From Caulochytrium protostelioides (Eukaryota > Chytridiomycota > Caulochytriomycetes > Caulochytriales > Caulochytriaceae): DNA of 64,000 nt. Below, piece after piece: positions 11,601 to 19,589 of this stretch. The notes beneath the pieces are model-generated. The model saw only the letters and a program-made list of their open reading frames with translations. It made no database searches and was not told the DNA's origin. The DNA lies in the NCBI GenBank assembly GCA_003615045.1, contig ML014149.1, positions 1-64,000 of the forward strand, in the 5' to 3' direction. The translations under genes and the position numbers were made by a program. Numbering within the stretch: position 1 is the first letter of the stretch; the number at the start of each line of letters is the position of its first letter.

Positions 11601-13487
11601 AGTCTGATGCTACAGTGGTATACTCTCATGTGCTCGCGGGGCTTCAAGCCCGACGCCAAGACCTTCGGCATGATGATGCTCAGCTGCCAGATCTTCCTCT
11701 CCAGCTCGACCGGCGGCGCCCATGCCGCGCCAGCTGAGAAGGGCCAGCTGATCGCTCTCGGTCCGAACCGCTCGCTCGCGCACGGTGTGGCGGTGTCCCC
11801 GACCGACGCGGCGCTGGCGGCCACCACATGGTCGCCCGCCAAGTCGGACGCCTCCCAGAAGCAGGTCCTCGACGAGCTCGCGAACTGGCTCTCGGTCGCC
11901 GCAAGCCAGGGCATCCAGCCCAACACCTTCATGTACAACATGCTTCTGTTCAACCGCGCCCAAGTCCGCGATGCCGCAGGCCTCTTCGACATTCTTGAGC
12001 GCATGCAGTGGAACCAAGTGCCGACCGACAGCCATACCATTGGCATCGTCATGAAGTCCCAGTTGCCCGTTTATGACCGGCGTCCTTGCTTGGACGACGG
12101 GCAAGCCGACGCTGCCGCGGACTGGAACGCGGCAACCGAGACAACATCTGCGACAGCGTCCGAGACAGCGTCCGAGACCGTGATCGAGACAACGTCCCAG
12201 ACTGATGCTCCGAATCATATGGCGGATCCGGAGGATTCGGAGTATGAAGCGACGCAGGCGGCTCGGCCATACGATCAAGCGACCGACACGGAGGCCGAGA
12301 CCGAAACCGAGGCCACGGATGCGACGCGCAAGCAGCACGCCGCCGAACCGATCCGCATTCTGCAGTACTTCGAAAACATCATCGCCAAGGGACTTTCGCC
12401 GAAGCCCGAGATCTATATGCAGATCATTCGCTACTTGTATCTGCGCGGCGAGTATGACCGCGTTCACGTCATGTGCCGCGGCGTTATGTACTCGGGCATC
12501 GCCGACATCCCGCTGCGCGGCCGCATGATCCGCTACCAGATTTGGGCCTACCTTGCCCAGCACCGGATCACCGACGCCGTGGCACTCCTGCTCGACTGCG
12601 TCTTCAACCGCCACCTGCGTGTCGCCGATGAGGTCTACGAGAGTCTCTTCCGCGCCGTGCTCCTGCTCGCCCCGGGACCCGTCCGCGGCCCGGCGCCCGC
12701 CATCCATCCCGAGCATACGGCCCACGACTTTGCGACGCCCCACGAACGCGCGGTCAGTCTCGTCAAAATGTTGGATGCCCTCGTCGCGGCCGGAAACATC
12801 CCTTCCTCGGTCCTCGTCACCAAGCTCCTGCTGTGGGTGCGGGAGAGCCCGGTTTTTGACAGGACGGCGGCAGCGGCGGCGGCTGCCGCTGACGGCGCCG
12901 CGCCACGTCCGGACGCTGCGCTCGAGCGGATCGCCGCAATGGCCCGCCGCTTCCTCGCGCGGTACGCGGATGCCTACCACCACCTCGACATCGCGGGCGA
13001 TCAGGCTCTGCCCGAGCTGCCGGAGCCGGGGCGCACCGCGTCGGTTCCGCTGCTGTCGCGCCATCTCGTGTGGCATACGATGCTCGTGATTGGGGGAACG
13101 CCGCGGCTCGCCGCCACGATCGTCGATGACTTGCTATTCGCCATCTCTTACCTCGAGCGGCAGCACGGCGTCAGCGCCAAGAAGCGCTACCTGCTGCGTG
13201 ACGCGACGCCCTCCGACATGCAGCGACGCGCGCAGGCCGTAGCCGCAATACACGATCTCTTTATGCGCTATCTCGCGACCCTGATGCGCCAGCGCCGCGC
13301 CGATGATGCCGACCGGCTCTGGAATGCCGTGGTCAGCGCTCCCGAACTGTATGGCGTGCTCGATGCCGCGATCGTGCGGGCTTACGGCGTGCTGCTGGAG
13401 AGTCATGACCTACATGACCGGGCCAAGGCGATGCGGCAAGACGCACTACATGGCTTGCTTCTTGGGATTCGGATGCATACTTCATAG
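8664..13487 (+). CDS. Large pentatricopeptide-repeat-like protein, probably mitochondrial
   Basis: About 1,607 residues. The N-terminus MIKPRLLNRLLKQASSVQG is basic, amphipathic and free of acidic residues, as expected of a mitochondrial presequence. Residues up to roughly 400 are disordered. Behind this come helical-repeat segments with PPR character, such as VTGHLYNAVLHHLCRH...MCSRGFKPDAKTFGMMM, IQPNTFMYNMLLFNRAQV...MQWNQVPTDSHT and LSPKPEIYMQIIRYLYLRGEYDRV. PPR proteins bind RNA in organelles, acting in processing, stability or translation. The repeats are degenerate and separated by low-complexity inserts: a (TCAACG)n hexanucleotide run near 10460-10490 encoding Ser/Thr, and an SETASET-type stretch near 12130-12330. 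The start is the first in-frame ATG; translation upstream would need GTG. The exact orthologue is not recognised. Confidence 0.75.
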   Translation: MIKPRLLNRLLKQASSVQGVAASATAGAAASKTAAQGLGSEPPPSVGAAPSLPSSPSEPPEKPAFRPNHPPGATVAPASSRLDLPPSHSPQSTPLSPPVSSRHDDRVAEANASDTNAPDATDLPRAAFLLTRRPPASARASSVAAAQPPLAGAFSRWGPASGPPAPKPARSPFVEPKAWIAPFSRLPRRRGAPPSAFVSTGDLPVRPDGDEREADTSGATANARASSDIVFLTEGKVPVVQRHATPAPASTSTSAREEEADLPPASKFASPSSAPSQPTPRPSPSKTSTRSYHTSCHSARYERSWSSHATWRTTPSALLSPPWRMGTRAGGSSRPGMQKGPSRRTLMTEPRPLAELASLCHPAPLPHPFDPRRPLPIPPPRAPRAKPSTPSHALDKAPAAATAAAHDEPKPDVEMAGDHFRRLFAGYKQEGPDYITSHRLRQAMTAILNKIKHATHEGFGDHERMRLGSQLAFLARIDPTIPRATGPWLIGLAWARQYSMIVPLLESLPIDKHNRNTILHLVVSYIALQQPVAAAEFLIRILQQRPVPFVLTPIAERVMHALIAVNELAMCETLLVHTEAAYRALMSSRPRPASEPLSASTSTSTSTSKRGPTSEPAFGRVDPNTTGLYFTCVAMAIYLVRYTEHVPRSPITRSLNGAVGSHVGHAVLLRILAMAMTKGGQLDDAFTVLQHLGVMLPVAAPSDTPEPDASASALEPSPLAPLALPGGEHAVTRDPENAVEAAYLATLPGEPLRRKHIRMLWSSIVTSATQRLQRDPQRLAALVQFGGTHQLRYTRQVVAALQAVMPADHAYHRTLFEDMQAQTPPSEPDLVNYGLYAAALCRANARAEMHALLRRLASLAVPLNAHLVTTLMPVLVDMVVSDTGIVTSADGLDGLDEEVANPFTVFGTRLRVWSPVAVAAGNNDPEAPSDLEEPGWEEEDRFGLLQHRFDVICKFYRIEVTGHLYNAVLHHLCRHTDHYSLMLQWYTLMCSRGFKPDAKTFGMMMLSCQIFLSSSTGGAHAAPAEKGQLIALGPNRSLAHGVAVSPTDAALAATTWSPAKSDASQKQVLDELANWLSVAASQGIQPNTFMYNMLLFNRAQVRDAAGLFDILERMQWNQVPTDSHTIGIVMKSQLPVYDRRPCLDDGQADAAADWNAATETTSATASETASETVIETTSQTDAPNHMADPEDSEYEATQAARPYDQATDTEAETETEATDATRKQHAAEPIRILQYFENIIAKGLSPKPEIYMQIIRYLYLRGEYDRVHVMCRGVMYSGIADIPLRGRMIRYQIWAYLAQHRITDAVALLLDCVFNRHLRVADEVYESLFRAVLLLAPGPVRGPAPAIHPEHTAHDFATPHERAVSLVKMLDALVAAGNIPSSVLVTKLLLWVRESPVFDRTAAAAAAAADGAAPRPDAALERIAAMARRFLARYADAYHHLDIAGDQALPELPEPGRTASVPLLSRHLVWHTMLVIGGTPRLAATIVDDLLFAISYLERQHGVSAKKRYLLRDATPSDMQRRAQAVAAIHDLFMRYLATLMRQRRADDADRLWNAVVSAPELYGVLDAAIVRAYGVLLESHDLHDRAKAMRQDALHGLLLGIRMHTS

Positions 13488-13630
13488 AGAGAGAAAAAGA
13501 AACTGCGAATGTATACCGCGAATGTATACCGCGAATAATGATAACCAAAAAGGGCGATAGAAAAAAGAAAAAGAAATGGGAACGCTTGGAATCAGAAAAA
13601 AAAGAAAGAGGAAAACGAGAAACGACTCAG

Positions 13631-13670
13631 GTGTGAGTGTGTGTGTGTGGGTGTGGGTGGGTGTGTGTGT
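13631..13670. repeat. (TG)n-rich microsatellite
   Basis: Forty bases of G and T only apart from a single A, mostly GTGTGT and GGGTGT, lying directly behind the stop codon of the Sch9-like kinase gene (minus strand, so CA-rich in its 3' untranslated region) and 140 bases after the stop of the convergent PPR-like gene. Confidence 0.85.
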
Positions 13671-13673
13671 CGA

Positions 13674-15179
13674 TCAGTGGAGATGGGAGGTGTTGGCCAT
13701 CGGCGTCGCTTCGCCGCGATAGCTGAACCCGACAAAGTTGTTCTGCGTGGTCTGGGAGAGGTAATGCGAGCCGTCCTGGATGGTCTCGGTAATGACCGCT
13801 TCGGTGAACTGCGGGTCGAAGTACCGGCTGTCCTTGTCGGAGGTGACGGCCGGCTTGAACGGCGGCTGGATCTGGCGCTGCTCGAGACGATTCCAATCAA
13901 TGTCGGCCATGTATGAATGGTGCATGACCTCGTGCGAGCCGCCCACGGTCCCCAGCCGGTGCCGCGGGTCGCGCGTCAGCAGGCCCTGCACAAAGGCCTT
14001 CGCACCCGGTGGAAACGACGCCGGGTAGGTGACTTCGGCGTGCAAAATTTTCTTGAACATCATGTTCGTGTTCTCGGAAAAGAAGGGCGGGAGGCCAGTG
14101 GTCATCTCGTAGAAGAGAATGCCCAGACTCCACCAGTCAACGGGTTTGCCGTACCCGCGGCCGAGCAGGACTTCCGGGGCGAGGTACTCGGCCGTCCCGC
14201 AGAAGGTGTTGGTGATTTTGTCGGCCGAGATGTTCTCCTTGCAGAGCCCAAAGTCCGTGAGGGCGATATGACCATTGCTGTCCAGCAGAATGTTCTCGGG
14301 CTTCAGGTCGCGGTAGATGATGTTGTACCGATGGAGATGCGCGATGGCCGAGATAAGCTCCGCCGTGTAGAATCGGGCCCGCGACTCGCTAAACGCGGTT
14401 TCCGACTGCAGATGGTAGAAGAGCTCGCCGCCGTTCATGAAATCGAGCACCAGATACAGCTTTTCCGGGGTCTGGAATGCGAACTTCAGGCCCACGAGAA
14501 ACGGCGAGGTGGCTTGGATCAGCACGTTGCGCTCGGACAGGGTATGCTGGACCTCGCGCTTCTCGACGACGTCTTTCTTGATCAGGATCTTCATTGCGTA
14601 GATGCGCCCGGTATCCTTTTTGCGGACCTGGAGGACCTTGCCGAAGTTGCCCTTGCCGAGCATCTTGAGGACTTCAAAGTCCGACGCTTGCATAGGCGCG
14701 GCCGCGGGCGCCGCCGGGATGTACTTGATCCGCAAATGGATCTCGCCCTTCACGCGCTCGCGCCACACGCGTGGCAGCAAGCGGAACCAGTTGTCGTGCA
14801 CCTTCTCCGCGATATGCGGAGGCCGCACGCGCATCATGCCCAGAAAGTGCTCTTCGTCGCCGACGCGGGAGGCCCGGCTCCACAGCGTCAGCATGACTTC
14901 GCCGTCAGGACGGACGACATCGAAAATCGTTTCCTGGTGCCAGACAGGACACGAGGCGGCGTCGGGACGGCCCGGCTTGCTCGGATGCGCTTCGGGTGTC
15001 AGGCACTCGTTCTTCTCGAACTCGACGACGCAGTATGGCCGGTGTGCGGAAGACGGCGGGACAAGCAGGTTGCGCGCCTCGAGGACCTGGACGACGAGCC
15101 GGCCTTTGGGTTTGTTGGGCTGGTGGACCTGCCAGTGGCCCTCGTGGCCGGGGCCCGTCGGACGACCCGCGCTAAGCAT
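13674..15179 (-). CDS. SCH9: C2 + AGC protein kinase, Sch9-like (S6K/AKT group)
   Basis: A 501-residue kinase. Residues 26-155 form a C2-like domain (GRLVVQVLEARNLLVP...FDVVRPDGEVMLTLWSR...FLGMMRV). The kinase domain runs from 168 to about 424: GKGNFGKV loop, Lys197 in YAMKIL, YRDLKPEN with Asp291, DFG at 309-311, and TNTFCGTAEYLAPE with Thr325 as the expected PDK1 site. The tail has a hydrophobic motif NFVGFSY with Ser486 as the expected TORC1/TORC2-type site. C2 plus AGC kinase is the layout of fungal Sch9, the nutrient kinase that controls growth, ribosome synthesis and lifespan. The protein is shorter than yeast Sch9 because the N-terminal extension before the C2 domain is almost absent. 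All catalytic residues are present. Confidence 0.88.
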   Translation of the reverse strand: MLSAGRPTGPGHEGHWQVHQPNKPKGRLVVQVLEARNLLVPPSSAHRPYCVVEFEKNECLTPEAHPSKPGRPDAASCPVWHQETIFDVVRPDGEVMLTLWSRASRVGDEEHFLGMMRVRPPHIAEKVHDNWFRLLPRVWRERVKGEIHLRIKYIPAAPAAAPMQASDFEVLKMLGKGNFGKVLQVRKKDTGRIYAMKILIKKDVVEKREVQHTLSERNVLIQATSPFLVGLKFAFQTPEKLYLVLDFMNGGELFYHLQSETAFSESRARFYTAELISAIAHLHRYNIIYRDLKPENILLDSNGHIALTDFGLCKENISADKITNTFCGTAEYLAPEVLLGRGYGKPVDWWSLGILFYEMTTGLPPFFSENTNMMFKKILHAEVTYPASFPPGAKAFVQGLLTRDPRHRLGTVGGSHEVMHHSYMADIDWNRLEQRQIQPPFKPAVTSDKDSRYFDPQFTEAVITETIQDGSHYLSQTTQNNFVGFSYRGEATPMANTSHLH

Positions 15180-16664
15180 CCTGGCCGGGCACGAGTGGAA
15201 GATAAGATAATCGGCCAGAGGTGATCACGATTCAAGATCAAAGGACGAGCAGTCGTCGTATGAGCGGACAAGGCCGGTAGGGATCGGACAATAGAAGCAG
15301 CGATGCTGTCAGCGAGGCAGGCCGCTTGGCAGCAAGTAAGTGCACACGGGCAGCGCACACCCACTTGTTAGGAGGTCATCTGACTTCTCCCAAGACAATG
15401 CTATCAAGTCGTTCATCGAGCCGCATAGCGGGAAGAACCGCTCCTATCGGTTCCGTAGTAGTACGAGAACATGGCAGGCTAGACAATCCCAGAACGGGAT
15501 TGCATCATCGAGGCTGTCGTGAGCGTAGTCCAGACCAGACCAGGCTCGGCCAGCCCCGGCTCTGGGTCTCGGCTCCCGGGCGGTCGCCACGAAGCCCAAC
15601 GCCCGGTCTCTGGCTGCCGCAGGAGCCAGAGGCCAGCCTAGCGAGTCCGCGACGCGGTCGCCCACGGATCACCGTGCCGTGCTGCAATGCTCTGTGCCAG
15701 GGCCCCTGCGCGCCGCGACCAGGCGGGCCCGACCTGGCGAGCTCGGGGTCCCGCGGGAGGGGCCGCCTTCGGGCCGCTCCTTCTCGCGCTGGCGGGCCTC
15801 CCATCCTCTGGCCTTCCGCGCGCGGTGCGCTGGCAGGTGCACGGGCAGGCGGTCGTCCGCAACGGCGGTCGCCAGCAGCGGCGGTCGGCGGCAGCGGCGG
15901 CGGCGGTCGGCGGCGGCGCGTAATAGCGCGCACTCTTTCCGGAGCGAGAGCTATGGATGCGCGCCACACTCGCCTTCACAGTGCTTTTCCGCCCGACGCC
16001 GTGTCGGGGCCGCCGCGGCACCAAGAAGGGCGCCCGTGGGATGCCGCTTGTTCCGTCCTTCGCAGCCTTCGGTGTGGATGGAGGCAGAGGTGGGCGTGGA
16101 CGTGGATGAAGGAGCGGCGGCGGGAGGGTCACCATGACCCTACGAGCGTGCCGCAGGGTCCGAGACAAAAAATGAATGAAAATTTTGAATGATGAAAGTG
16201 GAAAAAATCACTAGAATATGAAAGGGGCTGCCGTCTGGTCGAGGAGGCCAAGACGGATCGGAGTAGACGATGCGTTCCGTGACTCGCTGAGGATCACGGA
16301 GCCCGATGTTTGGATCTCTCAGCCAAAACGCTTCACAGCAAATACATCGCAACGTGACGCTTTTTTCTAAGATGTGGAGGCGGGTCATGGCGACCCGTGA
16401 TCCAAAGATCGCTGATCGCTGTTTGGGTCATTTGTGCCCCAACTCGGAAGAGTCGCCATGATCGTCCAAGTTCCCCGTTACCAGAAGAAGAATGCTATAA
16501 ATTAAAATCATCAAAGTCATCAGATGCGGATGCGGACCCCTGGTTGTCTCCAAACGATCCAACGCAGATGACCGTCACAAAGAACGCATCGGGAAGGGCC
16601 AAGAGGTCGAGAAAGCGCGACGGCGGATTCCGGCGAATCCGGATGAACACAGCCGCAAGGAGAT
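15180..16664. other. Spacer, no gene recognised
   Basis: About 1.5 kb between the Sch9-like gene and the deformylase-like gene, both on the minus strand. Overlapping frames at 15326-16192 (plus) and 15505-16168 (minus) are GC-rich shadows with no recognisable domain. From about 16150 to 16640 the composition becomes AT-richer, consistent with a 3' flank. I see no RNA gene. Confidence 0.45.
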
Positions 16665-17273
16665 TCACCGCACCACCATGTCATACTGGTCGATATAGAT
16701 ATCGTGGCGCAAGGATTTGGGCACCATGCGATCCATAATCAATACGCCGTCGAGCATATCCGTGACGTTCTGCAGCACGCGCGCCATGTACCCCGAGTGC
16801 TTTTCGCGAATCGGTGTGCCGTCCAGTGTGGTCGCCTCCAGCATGACTGCGTTGGCACGTCGCACGAGGGCGCTGTAGCCAGGCACGCTTTCACAGCTCT
16901 CGTACTCAATTGGCCAGTCTGGCGTTGAGGCCGTCGGCGCCGATGCCGTCCGCGGCGGGCTGAGGAGCGTCACCTTCGGGTTCACCAGGAATGTCAACGG
17001 ACGGGCTTCCAGCTTCCGTTGCGCTAGAAAGGGCTTGTGGGTCAGTTCGATCGCCACGAGGCGTAGCGACTGTCCGATTTGGGGCGCGGCCAATCCGACG
17101 ACCGGCGTCCGCGACGTCTTGAACACCTGGCTCATGTCCGCGACGACACGCTTAACCTCAGCGGAATTCAGCTGGGTCGCCGCAATCGGCTGCGCCTTAG
17201 CGCGCAGCAGCGGGTGACCGGCCCGCAGCAGGGTCGGTCCGGCGCGGAACAGGCTGGACAGGAAGCGCGACAT
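16665..17273 (-). CDS. Peptide-deformylase-like protein lacking the HExxH motif
   Basis: A 202-residue protein with the layout of polypeptide deformylase, the metalloenzyme that removes formyl from initiator Met in bacteria and organelles. Motif 1 is present (VVGLAAPQIG, 60-65). Motif 2 reads ESCESVPGY (125-133) in place of EGCLS, keeping the metal-binding cysteine. Motif 3, normally QHExDHLDG, reads QNVTDMLDG (168-176). Both metal-ligand histidines and the catalytic glutamate are therefore replaced, although the following LDGVLIMDRM is well kept. The N-terminus MSRFLSSLFRAGPTLLRAG suits a mitochondrial presequence. The frame is intact, so this is probably an expressed non-catalytic homologue rather than a decaying gene. 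The ATG at 17273 is used; one codon upstream is GTG. Confidence 0.8.
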   Translation of the reverse strand: MSRFLSSLFRAGPTLLRAGHPLLRAKAQPIAATQLNSAEVKRVVADMSQVFKTSRTPVVGLAAPQIGQSLRLVAIELTHKPFLAQRKLEARPLTFLVNPKVTLLSPPRTASAPTASTPDWPIEYESCESVPGYSALVRRANAVMLEATTLDGTPIREKHSGYMARVLQNVTDMLDGVLIMDRMVPKSLRHDIYIDQYDMVVR

Positions 17274-17855
17274 CACGGCACGCAGTCGGTGATGCGATGC
17301 TATGCCATGCCACGAGAAGGTCAGGCAGGGACGAAGCTCAGGGTTGCGAATCGTGTACTCTGTGAGGCAGCTACAACAAACAAAACAAACAAAAAGGAAC
17401 GAAGGCCGATCGAAGGAGCACGCAAAAAGCGGAGGGCCGCGAAATACCGTCGGAGTTTGCGTGCAAAAAAAAAAAATAAAGTATGGGGAGGAGGGTCACG
17501 ACGCTCCTGGAACGCACCACGTGGCCCCGGCCAGATGCGGCAGACTCACGAGCATCCCCGATGAGATATCACAGCATGGTTGGCAGGACAAGAGGCTTCC
17601 GACGCTTGCTGAGTCATCGCCGGCCCCGCCCCTCGGTACGACGCGTCCGCCTCGGCGGGAGTCAACTACTGGGCTGGGGCAAACCCCCCACGGCCCCGTC
17701 CCTCACGCGGGTCCAGAGAAACACAGAAGTGGCGCAGCAGCCGGCAAGCTTCCTTGAGGCCCCCACGTCCAAGTCCCTGTTCCGTACCTGCTGGATAGCG
17801 CTCCAGCAACGCACGTGCGTCGTCTTGCCCATCACACCTCGCCTTACTGCGCACC
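17274..17855. other. Spacer with poly-A tract
   Basis: Nearly 600 bases upstream of the deformylase-like gene on one side and of the broken secreted-protein gene on the other. Contains an A-rich run at about 17465-17480. One plus frame is open from 17483 into the next locus, but its first 120 codons do not look like protein. No gene is claimed. Confidence 0.4.
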
Positions 17856-19586
17856 ATGGTGTGGCCATTCAAACGTATGAGCGGCCCGCTCCTGCTGCTT
17901 GTGGTGCTCCTCGCCACCGATGCCGTCTGCGGCGATCCTTCCCTCGTCGATCAGACGACGACCACGGTGACGACGGCACAAACAGCGACCCCGACTCAGG
18001 AACGGCGCCAACTGCCGGCGCAATGGCGTGGGGGCACGAGCGCCGGACTGCGTTGGACGAGTCTCCTGGAACGGCCAGTGCGCCCGTGATGGACCCGCCG
18101 CCGCCGCCCGTCTCGCAGCAGCCTGCATCGGTGACGGGCCTTTCGACTCCGTTGCAGACGGCTCGCGAGATTTCCTTCGATCCATCGCAGCACCTCGCAT
18201 TAGAGTCCGAGAAACCCATCAGTGGCACTGTCGCTCTAAGAATGGCATGGTGTCGCGAGGAGGACATCAAACCGAAAACCTGAAAAGGAAACTCTTGTAG
18301 CGTACCTCCGGTTGTGCCTGATCCGCCAGAAGAACCCCCCTTCGTCGCAGAGGAAGACTCAAAAGCGAGCGATGCAAAGGGTCAGTCTCCTAGCGCCGGC
18401 TATGAAAGTGATGCCGTGCGTGAAAAAAGCGACTCAAAAAGAGGAAAGAAAATGACAGGGACCAGAGGTCCTAACGACATCGATATCGGCGATCAGTACG
18501 GCTACATCATCGATGATGATACCTATCGTCCGGAAGTCCCGGGGGATGACGGTTATTGCCCATCAGATTATGATTCATGGGGAGCGGACAAATCTTACGG
18601 TTTTGGCCGTTCTGGCCGCTCTCGCTCAACATCGCTTCCAAATTGAATGAGCTCTCCTACGCCGTTCTCGCGTCGTCATTCGAGATCACGCAGCTGTCAG
18701 CCCCATCCAGATGAATACAACAACCCGGGGTATGAAGGGCATGGCGATCAGTTCGACTACTGGCGTCGAGCGTCCACCGCTAACGAGACTCTTTACCAAC
18801 CGTTCCCGTCTTCCCCCTTTACGGGCCCGATGCTTGATCCTCATATGAACCCTCGTTTTCAGCATCCAAACCAACGAATGGATAGAGGCATGCATCACAC
18901 ATTTGGCAATCTTAACTCGCGGGGCCCGATCCATGATCCCTATTTCCAGGATGTGCCAACTTCGAGATCGCGAGGTCGTTCTACTAGGTCAGAAGCCGAC
19001 GTCTATATTGAGGAGCCCCCCGTTGACACCTATCCCGGGAAAGAGCCACCCAGGCATCGCAGCAAGTCGCGGCCTTCTCGAGAGCATAAGTTCCCGGAAT
19101 GAGTTGAAGTCGAGCAACACCACGAATCTGATGGTTACGGATACGATGGCTTGCAAAGTCCACACCCTGAGCGCCCGCCTCGCTATAGCTACTATGCTTC
19201 CAACTCTCGGTATTGGTCGACCGGTAATGCTTGGTGGGGGATCAAGCCAATCTAAACCCATCTTTGATGGGCGTGAACGCCCTTATGTCATAGTGGAAAC
19301 TTCGGTTCCTGCTTCACGCGCCTCCAAGCCGAGACGCGAGAATGACCGTGGAGACCATTCTGATCCTTTACTTCATCGCCACCAATCGCCCGCACCTCAT
19401 CGCCCAAGTAAGCCGAGGGTGCCGCTGGGGGACGATTCCAATAATGATCCGACACGACACCCGCCAGTGAATGGTTTCTCAGTCGAAGCGGATGGTCCGT
19501 GGTCATCGCCACATTTTAATCCCCATGCCGACGATCATAGCTACTATCATAGCCACTCGGCTACTGCTCACGTGCGAAACTCGTGA
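17856..19586 (+). pseudogene. Broken gene for a secreted Ser/Arg/Tyr-rich protein
   Basis: A clear signal peptide (MVWPFKRMSGPLLLLVVLLA, cleavage likely after VCG) starts at 17856 in frame 3. Further coding-like sequence is in frame 2, from about 17970 to 19250, interrupted by three TGA codons at 18281, 18644 and 19100; the last part (to 19586) reads in frame 3 again. The joined content is hydrophilic and rich in Tyr, Asp, Ser, Arg and Pro (RSGRSRSTSLPN, RRHSRSRSC, RYSYYASNSRYW), which suggests a disordered wall or secreted protein. The region is visibly less GC-rich than its neighbours. Either it is a decayed gene with frameshifts, or some breaks are unrecognised introns. Family unknown. Confidence 0.45.
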
Positions 19587-19589
19587 TTA

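Noticed and set aside
13917-15224. 435-codon plus frame across the Sch9-like gene
   Set aside because: Antisense of a perfectly conserved kinase.
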